Assembly: GCA_016794505.1 (NCBI GenBank) | Contig: JAEUJZ010000131.1 | Coordinates: 62,001 to 126,000 of the forward strand | Direction of reading: 5' to 3' | Origin: Myxococcales bacterium | Lineage (GTDB): Bacteria > Myxococcota_A > Polyangia > Palsa-1104 > JAEUJZ01 | Length of the DNA stretch: 64,000 bases | Shown here: positions 55,235 through 63,140 of the stretch, piece after piece | Position numbering within the stretch: position 1 is the first letter of the stretch | Layout: each line of letters opens with the position of its first letter | Notes under the pieces: generated by a model | The model's input: the letters and a program-made list of their open reading frames with translations, nothing else | Database searches by the model: none | What the model was told of the DNA's origin: nothing | Position numbers and translations under genes: made by a program

Positions 55235-58210
55235 CTAGTGCAGGATCAGGCCGAACTGGCCGACGACCCACAGGTCGCCGGGGCGGCTGCTCCAAATTCC
55301 GTGCAGGCCTTGCTTGGTCTTGCTGAGGATCTTGCTCCACACGGTGCCGTTCCAGTGCAGGATGACGCCGCCTGAGCCGACGGCCCACACGTCGAAGCGG
55401 CCGTTGCCAAACATGGCGCTGAGATCCTCGGTGGTGCCGCTCTGCACGGGCACCCAGGCGCGGCCGTTCCAGTTGAGCAGCATGCCCTGCTTGCCCGAGG
55501 CCCAGATGTCCGTCGCGCTGCTGCCATAGATGGCAAAGATCGGCTTGGTGACGCTGGCGTCCGTCTGCACGCGCAGCCAAGCCCGGCCATCCCAGTGCAG
55601 GATGATTCCCTGATCGCCGGCAGCCCAGACATCGTTCTTATCGACGCCGAACACGGCCATCAAGTTGGTGGTCACGGCGTTGGGCAATGGCGACCAGGCG
55701 CTGCCGTCAAAGTGCAGGATGGTGCCGCGATCACCGACGGCCCACATATCCTGGGGAGCCAAGGCATAGATCGCATTCAGGCTGAATGCGGTGCCGCTTT
55801 GCACGGTGGTCCAGGCCGCGGTGCCGTCCCACTTGAGAATGGTGCCCTTGTCACCGACGGTCCAGATGTTGCCGAAGCCACTGCCGCCGATGCCGTGCAG
55901 GTCGTTGGTGGTGCCGCTGGGCGAGGCCGCCCAGGCTTTGCCGTCCCAGCGCACGATGGTGCCCGCCTTGCCGACGGCCCACACATCCGTTGGGCTGCTG
56001 CCGTGGACGTGCTCTAGGCTCTGCTGGGTGTTGCTGACCATGGGCACCCAGGTCTTGCCGTTCCAGTGGCGGATGACGCCGTTGAACGCGACGGACCAGA
56101 CGTCGTTGGGGCCGGTGCCATAGACGCTCTTAAACGTTGCCTGCGTCGCGCTGACGGCTTCGGCCCAGGCCGTGCCGTTGTAGTGCAGGATGGTGCCGCT
56201 GTCGCCGGCCACCCAGATATCGCGCGGGCCACTGCCCCAGATGCTGTTTAGCCACGGCGCTCGCGGAATGCCGACGGGCTTCCACTCTTTGCCGTCCCAA
56301 TGGACCACGGTTCCCTCGGGACCTGGACGACCGCCGACGGCCCAGACGTCGTCGGCAGCGCTGCCCCACAGATAGTTCAGGCGCGTCTCCGCGCGGTAGT
56401 GCGGCTGCCACTTGGTGCCATCGTAGTGCAGGATGAAGCCCTCGCTGGCATCGCTGCCACCGACGGCCCAGATGTCCTTGGGCGAGCTGCCCCAGATGCC
56501 GCGAAGCTCGGTTTCGGTGCCGCTTTGAACCGGGCTCCAGTCGTTGCCGTTCCAGTGCAGGATGACGCCGGACTCACCGACGGTCCACACGTCGTTCTTG
56601 CCGGTGCCCCAGATGTCCTTGAGCGGCTGGCTGCTGCCGCTTGGCACTTCGGTCCAGGCAGCCCCGTTCCAGCGCAGGATGATGCCGGATTTGCCGACGG
56701 CCCAGACGTCATCGGGACCGCTGCCCCACAGCGCGTTGAGGTAGTAGTCCTTGTTGATGTTGGCGCCCGCGTCCTTCCACTGCACGCCCTGAAAGCGCAA
56801 CAGCGTGCCGCCTTTGCCGACGGCCCACAGGTTGTTGACGCCCGGACCCCAGACGTCCTGCAGGTTCTGCGTGGTGCCGCTTGGCATCTCGGCCCAGACC
56901 ATGCCGCCCTCTTCAAACTTTTGCTGCGGAGGCTGCACGGGCTTGTTGGGCTTGGCCATGAACTTCAGCGCCAAGGCCGAAAGTGCGATCAAGCATGCGC
57001 CGATCACGCCGATCAGCGCGCGACGTTGCCACTGCTCGTTGGGGTTGGGCTTGGGGGGCTCGGTTCCCGGCGGAGGCACGTCGCCGCTTTGGCCCGGTCC
57101 TATGCTCTGTCGCAGCCCCGAATTCGGCGGCAAGCTGGTGCGTAGCGGTGCCTGAGCGATCGCACCAACCGACGAGATCCCCGAAAGCTGCAGCGGCCCC
57201 ACACCCGAGGTCGAAGCCGTCTGCTGCCCGACGCCCGAGACGCGCAGGTGCGAGGGGCTAGCGGCAGGAATGCCACCCGAGCGGATCGACGAGTTGTCGG
57301 CTCCGCCCGGCATGCTGGACGATACGCGCATGCCGCTCAAGCTGTTCTCGATGCCCAGGCCCAGGATGCGGCGAAGCTCACGCACCACCTGAATCATCGG
57401 CGGGCGATCGGCGGGCAGCTTGGCCAACATGCTGTTGATGAGGAACGCCAGCTCTTCGGGAACCTGCTGGTTGAGTTCGGTCACCAAGCGCGGCGTGGCC
57501 AATATGTGCAGCGCCATGACCTCGCTCGACGAGTTGGCGATGAACGGCGGCTGCCCGGACATCATCTCGAACATGATGATGCCCATCGAGTAGACGTCGG
57601 ACTTGGCGTCGACGTCGGCCGCGCCCTTCCACTGCTCGGGGGCCATGTAAAGCGGCGTGCCCATGGGAACGCCGATCTGCGTCTTGACGACGGCTGCGCC
57701 CAAGCCGGCGGTCTCGCCGATTTTGGCGATGCCGAAGTCCAAGATCTTGGCCTGCTCGCGCGTGGAGTCGCTCGCGTCCGGGACAATCATGATGTTGTCC
57801 GGCTTCAGATCGCGATGGACGATGTTTTTGGCATGTGCGGCCGCCAGCGCATCGGCGACCTGATACGAGATGATCAGTGCCTGCTGAACATCCATCTTGC
57901 CGCCGAGCTTCTGCAGCCGCGTGGTCAGTGAGTCACCGTCTAGAAAATCCATGACGATGTACGCACTGCCATCGGGCAGTCGATCGAACTCGAAGATGTT
58001 CACGATGCCGGGGTGCTGCACGATGTTCGTCGCACGAGCCTCATTGAGAAAGCGAACCGCCATCTCAGGGTTGCGCGAGAAGTCGGCGTGCAGCACTTTC
58101 ACCGCCGCTCGACGGCCGATGTACTCGTGCATGCACTCGTACACCACGCCCATGCCACCTTCACCAAGTTTGCGGACTACGCGATAGTTTCCGATGCGCT
58201 GGTCGCCCAT
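55235..58210 (-). CDS. Receptor Ser/Thr kinase with 14 VWAVG propeller repeats
   Basis: The product has 991 residues. The cytoplasmic kinase (about 8-285) is complete: LGEGGMGVVYE, lysine in AAVKVLH, HRDLKPDN, DFG in KILDFGIAK, and MAPEQ. A Ser/Pro linker leads to one membrane helix (about 394-416: ALIGVIGACLIALSALALKF). The outside part (about 445-991) has 14 repeats of about 39 residues of the form L-x-x-[IV]-[WY]-G-x-x-x-x-D-[VI]-W-A-V-G-x-x-G-x-I-L-H-W-N-G. The last repeat ends at ILH just before the stop. The repeats are propeller-like, and 14 suits two seven-bladed rings. It probably senses a surface or periplasmic signal. It converges on the KAS III-like gene. Confidence 0.93.
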   Translation of the reverse strand: MGDQRIGNYRVVRKLGEGGMGVVYECMHEYIGRRAAVKVLHADFSRNPEMAVRFLNEARATNIVQHPGIVNIFEFDRLPDGSAYIVMDFLDGDSLTTRLQKLGGKMDVQQALIISYQVADALAAAHAKNIVHRDLKPDNIMIVPDASDSTREQAKILDFGIAKIGETAGLGAAVVKTQIGVPMGTPLYMAPEQWKGAADVDAKSDVYSMGIIMFEMMSGQPPFIANSSSEVMALHILATPRLVTELNQQVPEELAFLINSMLAKLPADRPPMIQVVRELRRILGLGIENSLSGMRVSSSMPGGADNSSIRSGGIPAASPSHLRVSGVGQQTASTSGVGPLQLSGISSVGAIAQAPLRTSLPPNSGLRQSIGPGQSGDVPPPGTEPPKPNPNEQWQRRALIGVIGACLIALSALALKFMAKPNKPVQPPQQKFEEGGMVWAEMPSGTTQNLQDVWGPGVNNLWAVGKGGTLLRFQGVQWKDAGANINKDYYLNALWGSGPDDVWAVGKSGIILRWNGAAWTEVPSGSSQPLKDIWGTGKNDVWTVGESGVILHWNGNDWSPVQSGTETELRGIWGSSPKDIWAVGGSDASEGFILHYDGTKWQPHYRAETRLNYLWGSAADDVWAVGGRPGPEGTVVHWDGKEWKPVGIPRAPWLNSIWGSGPRDIWVAGDSGTILHYNGTAWAEAVSATQATFKSVYGTGPNDVWSVAFNGVIRHWNGKTWVPMVSNTQQSLEHVHGSSPTDVWAVGKAGTIVRWDGKAWAASPSGTTNDLHGIGGSGFGNIWTVGDKGTILKWDGTAAWTTVQSGTAFSLNAIYALAPQDMWAVGDRGTILHFDGSAWSPLPNAVTTNLMAVFGVDKNDVWAAGDQGIILHWDGRAWLRVQTDASVTKPIFAIYGSSATDIWASGKQGMLLNWNGRAWVPVQSGTTEDLSAMFGNGRFDVWAVGSGGVILHWNGTVWSKILSKTKQGLHGIWSSRPGDLWVVGQFGLILH

Positions 58211-58570
58211 GTATCGCTCTTGCGGCTGGTTCTGCCACGGAGGTTGTGCGCAAGTCCCTGAACCCTAGAGCTAGAGAGCAGGGCTTGGCACTGAATCTGG
58301 CAAAGTTAGTGTACTGCGAACGCGGCACATCCAGGGGAAATTCGTGCAGTTGCTCGCTTTCTCGTACGGAACCGCGGCGGATTGAGCGGTCTAGACGGTA
58401 TGTCGAGGTGGGTTCAATCGGGCCCAGTCTGCCGGTCTGGTTACGTCGTCCATAGGGACTGGCCCTGCATCGCGGCTGCCGTTCTGCGCAGCGTCCACGC
58501 TTGTTGTCGCGGCTTCCTACCCCCGCGCGGACCGACTGAAGCAAGCCTTAGTTCTCGTATACTAGCCACC
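58211..58570. other. Divergent intergenic region
   Basis: This 360-base gap lies between the receptor kinase (minus strand) and the Memo fusion gene (plus strand) and must hold promoters for both. A TGGCAC-N6-TGGCA element at 58286-58302 resembles a sigma-54 promoter but is one base too long in its spacing. Open frames here are upstream extensions without motifs. Confidence 0.35.
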
Positions 58571-60115
58571 ATGCCGATTCAGAATCAGGACGCAGAACAG
58601 GGGGGCGCCGACGGTGAAGCTGCCGCGATGCCGCATGCCGAAACCGATGCCAGCGCCGTCGAAGTCGATCTGCCGGCGCCACCTGTGACGCAGGCCGCAA
58701 GCGAAGTGGCCCCAGCCGAAAACCTGGACGAAGCAGCAGAATCCGATGGGCCCGATCCCAGCGAGACCTACCCGATGCTGCGACCCCTCGATGCGTACCC
58801 GATGGATCTGCGTGATCCAGGAACAGGCGCGCTGCAGAAAGTCCTGGTTCTGTCGGATCCTTCAGGCATCGCACCGAGTGTCGTCAAGCTGCCGCCGCTT
58901 GGTGCTGCGGTCATCGAGCTCTGTGATGGATCGCGCACGCGCGAGCAGATCTGTGCGGACTTCGCCAAGCAGTACCGCACGCCGCTTGGCGCTGATGCTC
59001 TGAACAACCTGCTGCAGAAGCTCGATGATGCGCTGCTCCTCGATTCGACGCGCTTTCGCCTGCACTGCGCGCGGCTGTTCGCGGACTTTGCCGCGCTTGA
59101 GACGCGTCCGGCCCTGTTCGCAGGGCGGCACTATCCCGCCACTTCCGATGAGATCAAAGCGACGCTGCAGGCTGCGTTTGGCCCACCGCATGGCCCGACG
59201 TTGCCGAAGCGCGGCGAAAATGGTCAAGTGCTGACTGCAGCACAGGCGATGCCGCGAGCGATCGTCGTTCCGACCGTCGATGTCTCGCGCGCTGGGCCGG
59301 CCTATGCATGGGGCTATCGCGCGCTCTTGGATGCGCCGCGCTTGCCGTCGTTGATCGTGCTTTTGGGCTGTGACCACGCCGCGCATGACGCGATCGTGAC
59401 CTTGACACGCAAACACTTCGAGACGCCGCTGGGTGTGCTGAAGACCGATACGGCGCTGGTGGACGCAGTGGTCGCGGACCTAAGCGAGCGCGATGCGCAG
59501 CTTGGCGAGCTGGTGAAGCGCGACGAAGCTCATCACCGAGGGGAGCACAGCATCGAAATGCAGGCGCTGTGGCTGCGCTTCCTTTTTGACTGGCGTCGCG
59601 AAAACGGCCTGCCCACCGGTCTTCCCGACGGGGCCGAGCCGCGCATTCTGCCGATCCTGTGTGGATCGCTGCACGATCTGGCCGTCAATCCTCCCAGCCG
59701 CGATGGCAAGCTGCAGCCCCAGCAGACAACGCAGATCTTCGACGAATTCGTCACTGCCTTGCAGCGCCGCATCGGTGAACGGCAGCAAGCCGGCGAGACG
59801 ATCCTGTGGGTTGCCGCCAGCGATCTGGCGCATGTCGGTCCTCGCTTCGGCGACATGGAACCGGTTACCGAAAGCGATCGCGACTCGCTGGAGCGCCGCG
59901 ATCAAGAGACCCTAAAGCCCATTCTCAGCGGAGACGCCATGGGATTTGTCGGCGAGATTCGCCGCGAGCGCGATCGTCGCCACGTGCAGGGCCTGGGCAC
60001 GCTGTACCTGTTTCTGCAGGCCGCGCGCCCGAGCGCGGGCAAGCTCCGCTGCTACGCCCAGTGCGATGCCGAGAGCGGCTCGTTCGTGTCGCTGGCCACC
60101 CTCGCGTATCCCTAG
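58571..60115 (+). CDS. PqqD-like domain fused to Memo (AmmeMemoRadiSam protein B)
   Basis: The product has 514 residues from an ATG at 58571; the frame begins upstream at 58382. A Glu/Ala/Pro-rich start is followed by a PqqD-like fold (about 90-165): VKLPPLGAAVIELCDGSRTREQICADFAKQY and LNNLLQKLDDALLLDS, which resembles the peptide-binding RRE of RiPP systems. The Memo domain (about 175-510) follows: ALFAGRHYPAT, PTVDVSRAGPAYAWGYRAL, VLLGCDHAAHDAIVTLTRKHFETPLGVLKTD, RGEHSIEMQALWLRF, ILCGSLHD, and WVAASDLAHVGPRFGD. Memo relates to extradiol dioxygenases and has metal-binding residues. Its usual AmmeMemoRadiSam partners (AMMECR1 and a radical SAM protein) are not in the window. Confidence 0.85.
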   Translation: MPIQNQDAEQGGADGEAAAMPHAETDASAVEVDLPAPPVTQAASEVAPAENLDEAAESDGPDPSETYPMLRPLDAYPMDLRDPGTGALQKVLVLSDPSGIAPSVVKLPPLGAAVIELCDGSRTREQICADFAKQYRTPLGADALNNLLQKLDDALLLDSTRFRLHCARLFADFAALETRPALFAGRHYPATSDEIKATLQAAFGPPHGPTLPKRGENGQVLTAAQAMPRAIVVPTVDVSRAGPAYAWGYRALLDAPRLPSLIVLLGCDHAAHDAIVTLTRKHFETPLGVLKTDTALVDAVVADLSERDAQLGELVKRDEAHHRGEHSIEMQALWLRFLFDWRRENGLPTGLPDGAEPRILPILCGSLHDLAVNPPSRDGKLQPQQTTQIFDEFVTALQRRIGERQQAGETILWVAASDLAHVGPRFGDMEPVTESDRDSLERRDQETLKPILSGDAMGFVGEIRRERDRRHVQGLGTLYLFLQAARPSAGKLRCYAQCDAESGSFVSLATLAYP

Positions 60116-60186
60116 ACGGCTCCTCGCGCGTGCTGGCAACGTGCCCACTGCGCCACAGCGCGCACGATCTGTGATAGCTACAGGCG

Positions 60187-60933
60187 ATGCTCACGCCCTC
60201 GCTGGACTCGCTGCCGTCGCGCGCTGTGCGCTTTGTGCGCTCGCTGCGAGCGATCTGGCCCACGCTCTTGCGGGCGCTGTCCGTTCGCTATGCCGGCTGG
60301 GTGATCATGATGGCGCTGGCGCTGTATGCCGAAGGGCGGCCCGCCCCGCACCTGCCGGACGTGATCATCGATCGGCTGCCCTATGTCGCATGGATCGATC
60401 GCTACAACCACTACGTGCTCGCGATCGCCTATCTGCCGCTGAGCGTGGGCCTGTTCTTCGTCGAGCCGGCTCGTTTCTGTCGCTACAACGTCTCGGCCGG
60501 CTGGCTGTCAATCGCCCGTGGAGTCTGCATCGCAGCGACGGGTCTTGGCCCGGTGCGTGGCCCGGATATCCACGCCGACTGGTTCGCTTCAGATCACGGC
60601 ACAGCACGCTATCTGCAAGCGCTATGGGATCTATGCAGCCCAACCGGCCTGCTGCTGCGCGACGCCGCACACATCTACATGACCAAGGATCTTTTCTTTT
60701 CTGGCCACACTGCAGCGACGTTTCTTTTGCTGCTCTACGTGTGGCCCTTCCAGCGTCTGCGCTGGCTCATGCTGGTCGGGCACATCGTCGTGGTGGCCAG
60801 CGTGTTTCTCGCCCACCTTCACTACACGATCGATGTGCTGGGTGCGTATGCCGTGGCGTATGCGCTGTTTGCATGGCGCGAGCGACGCGGACTGCAGCGT
60901 CAGGGCACGGACACTATGCCTGCGCCAGCATAA
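60187..60933 (+). CDS. PAP2/sphingomyelin-synthase-like membrane protein
   Basis: The product has 248 residues. About six membrane helices are visible. The C-terminal half holds the phosphatase-like residues of the sphingomyelin synthase family: KDLFFSGHTAATFLLLLY and, later, HLHYTIDVLGAYAVAY, that is the His in SGHT and the HxxxD of HYTID. Those enzymes move a phospho-headgroup from a phospholipid to a ceramide or similar lipid. The fold also covers PAP2 lipid phosphatases, so headgroup transfer is a suggestion only. It lies 71 bases after the Memo gene and ends overlapping the 3' end of the opposite-strand ketosynthase-like gene by 20 bases. Confidence 0.82.
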   Translation: MLTPSLDSLPSRAVRFVRSLRAIWPTLLRALSVRYAGWVIMMALALYAEGRPAPHLPDVIIDRLPYVAWIDRYNHYVLAIAYLPLSVGLFFVEPARFCRYNVSAGWLSIARGVCIAATGLGPVRGPDIHADWFASDHGTARYLQALWDLCSPTGLLLRDAAHIYMTKDLFFSGHTAATFLLLLYVWPFQRLRWLMLVGHIVVVASVFLAHLHYTIDVLGAYAVAYALFAWRERRGLQRQGTDTMPAPA

Positions 60934-62278
60934 GCGCCACGCTGCCGCCCCCCTGCGCAAAGCACGGAACCAGCACGCGTTCGACGCGGGCTGATAGGGG
61001 CGCTTGGCTCTCATCTTGGATGCACAGACCGGGCAGCGCAGCGCGTTCATCCGGCTGTGGGCAGTGGCAGCGCGGCAGCGCCTGTTCCTGCAGAGCAAAC
61101 AGCGCTTGTGCGACGCGGCAAGCCGCCGATGTCGGCCACTCACCCGACTGCCCGAGCAGCGAGACAACACGCACTCGCTCTGCGTCCTCGGACAGCGCTT
61201 GGCGCAGGACGGCGGACTCCAGACGATCGAGCTCGGTGCCATTGCCGCTGCCGACCACACAGTCGAGCTGATCGGCGCGAAGACCGGCCGTGCGCAGCGC
61301 CGCCGAGATCGCCGCATGCGCACCGGTCTGGGCTGCGGCTTCGTCTGCGACCGAGCTTGACCAGCCGATGCGGGGACGGACATCGCCGCCGCGGCCATAG
61401 CCCGCGATGCGCGCGAGCACCTGGGCGCCTCGCTTTGCGGCGGTGTCGGCGCGCTCAAGCAGAAACAGCGCTGCGCCTTCCCCCGGACACAGGCCATGCC
61501 GCGTGCGGTCATAGGGCGCTGAAAACGACCCTACGTGCTCGTCTTGCAGACCGGTGAGTCCGTCGGTGCGGGCCAGGCAGTCAAAGCGACGATACGCGTG
61601 CAGCAAAGACTGGCTCAGCTCGTCGGCACCACCGGCCAGCACGGCGTCAGCCCGACCACAGGCCAACAGCTCACAAGCGGTGGCCAAGGCCTCTGCGGCC
61701 GACAGATCGCGGTGGTTGACGGTTACGTTGGGCCCGCGCAGCCCAAGCTCCATGGCGACTAGCGCCGCGGGCGTGTTGAGCACCGTGTACGGAAAGCTGG
61801 CCGGCGAGGCAGAGGCCAACCCCGAGGCCAGATACTGCGTCATGAACTCGACGGTCAGATCGAGTGCTCCGAGCGCCGTTCCCAGCGCGACACCAACCCG
61901 CTCGGCGCCATAGAACGATAGGACCGCGCCTGCGTCCGCCTGCATCGACGGGTCGCGCGAAACGCCCAGCGCCTGCTGCGCTGCGACGATCGTCATCTGA
62001 GCCAGCCGCGGCATGCGTCGGCGTCGACTGGCATCAATGGCTTGCCCAGCGCCAAAGTCCCCAACCCGCGCCGCGGCATAGCGAGTTTCCGTCGAGGATT
62101 TGTCCTCTCCACGGCGTAGCTGCGCCAAGAGCGTGGCGCCTTCTTTTGCGAGGGCGCTTGCTTCTTCGATTCGCAGCGCGGTCTGCCCGGCGCGCAGCGC
62201 AGCCCAAAACTGGTCGCGATTCACGCCCAGCGGGTTCACGACACCGCATCCCGTGATGACTATCTGCGGTCTAATCAT
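60914..62278 (-). CDS. Ketosynthase-fold protein lacking catalytic residues (chain-length-factor-like)
   Basis: The product has 454 residues from an ATG at 62278; the frame begins at 62467. The KAS I/II fold is recognisable (VITGCGVVNPLG at the start, FDCLARTDGL, GLCPGEGAALFLLERADTA, ARIAGYGRGGD, CFAQGGGSVALMLA at the end). All three catalytic positions are replaced: where TACASG should be it has HRDLSA (Cys to Asp), HGTGT is SGNGTELD, and the last His is Gln in SLLGQSGEWP. It therefore cannot condense acyl chains on its own. Such proteins usually pair with an active ketosynthase, as chain-length factors do, but no partner or acyl carrier gene is in this window. Strand and close spacing make it divergent from the outer-membrane-like gene. 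Confidence 0.85.
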   Translation of the reverse strand: MIRPQIVITGCGVVNPLGVNRDQFWAALRAGQTALRIEEASALAKEGATLLAQLRRGEDKSSTETRYAAARVGDFGAGQAIDASRRRRMPRLAQMTIVAAQQALGVSRDPSMQADAGAVLSFYGAERVGVALGTALGALDLTVEFMTQYLASGLASASPASFPYTVLNTPAALVAMELGLRGPNVTVNHRDLSAAEALATACELLACGRADAVLAGGADELSQSLLHAYRRFDCLARTDGLTGLQDEHVGSFSAPYDRTRHGLCPGEGAALFLLERADTAAKRGAQVLARIAGYGRGGDVRPRIGWSSSVADEAAAQTGAHAAISAALRTAGLRADQLDCVVGSGNGTELDRLESAVLRQALSEDAERVRVVSLLGQSGEWPTSAACRVAQALFALQEQALPRCHCPQPDERAALPGLCIQDESQAPLSARVERVLVPCFAQGGGSVALMLAQA

Positions 62279-62294
62279 GGGACGATTTGCTATC

Positions 62295-63041
62295 ATGGCG
62301 TCCATGAGCCCACCGCAAAAAAATCCTTCCTCCATGGGTCCTTCTGCTGCGCTTGCCGTCGAATCGGGCACGCGGCAGGGCTCGGCGTGCCCCCAGGCGC
62401 TGGCTCGCCTGGCTCCAGCCGTGTGTGGCCTGGGACTCTTGTTTGCAAGCTCGACTGCCGAAGCCAAGCTGTTCGAGGTCTATCTCGATGGCTATATCGG
62501 GGGCATGTATGGCACCGAGCCCAAACCCGACCAGAGCACCATCACTCAGAAGCCGGACATGTCGCGCGGCAACGACTTCTTCCACGATCAAAGAGGTGGA
62601 CTGGTCGGCGGACGCTTGGGCATCGAAGTCCTTTACACCGACCTGTATCTGCAGTTCGACCAGTTCCTGACGGGCCAGGGCTTTTCGGGATCGACGCTGC
62701 AGCCAATGATTGGCTGGGATATCGATCTGGGTAGCGGGTCGTGGAAGGCCCTGCTCGGCGCCTACGGCGGCTTGGTCTTCGGCTTCCCGTATACGCCGCA
62801 CTGGCCGATCGATAACCGTCAGATCGCGACCGTGGGGATCACGGCCGAAGGGCAGGGCGGTGCCGAGTACATGCTCAACCGCTTCCTGGGCCTGCAGATC
62901 CTGGGCACCGTCGGGTATCACTACATGTTCGCCGGGGCCGAAGAAGTTCCGGTGTCGGTGACCGGCATCACCAAAGCGACGCAGACGCAAGGCTTCCACT
63001 TGATGCTAAAGGGCGGAATCCGCTTCCACGTCGGCCTGTAA
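62295..63041 (+). CDS. Exported probable outer-membrane protein
   Basis: The product has 248 residues from an ATG at 62295; other in-frame ATGs lie at 62304 and 62334. A signal peptide (ALARLAPAVCGLGLLFASSTAEA) is followed by alternating, Gly- and aromatic-rich strands: VYLDGYIGGMYG, GGRLGIEVLYTDLYLQFDQFLTG, LLGAYGGLVFGFPYTP, LGLQILGTVGYHYMFAG and a last strand ending LKGGIRFHVGL. This is the picture of an eight-strand beta-barrel, although the final residue is not Phe. The gap to the divergent ketosynthase-like start codon is only 16 bases with this start, which would force promoters into the coding regions. Confidence 0.7.
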   Translation: MASMSPPQKNPSSMGPSAALAVESGTRQGSACPQALARLAPAVCGLGLLFASSTAEAKLFEVYLDGYIGGMYGTEPKPDQSTITQKPDMSRGNDFFHDQRGGLVGGRLGIEVLYTDLYLQFDQFLTGQGFSGSTLQPMIGWDIDLGSGSWKALLGAYGGLVFGFPYTPHWPIDNRQIATVGITAEGQGGAEYMLNRFLGLQILGTVGYHYMFAGAEEVPVSVTGITKATQTQGFHLMLKGGIRFHVGL

Positions 63042-63140
63042 GCCAGGTCCTGCGAGCCGGCGTCTCGCGTTCCTTTCCCTCAGAATCCTTCCCCCCATCC
63101 CTCAACGCTTGGTCGCTTCCGTCTGACCGCGCTCTTGGTC

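Noticed and set aside
58286..58302. Sigma-54-like promoter before the Memo fusion gene
   Set aside because: The two elements are one base too far apart for the strict -24/-12 spacing, and it is about 270 bases from the start codon.
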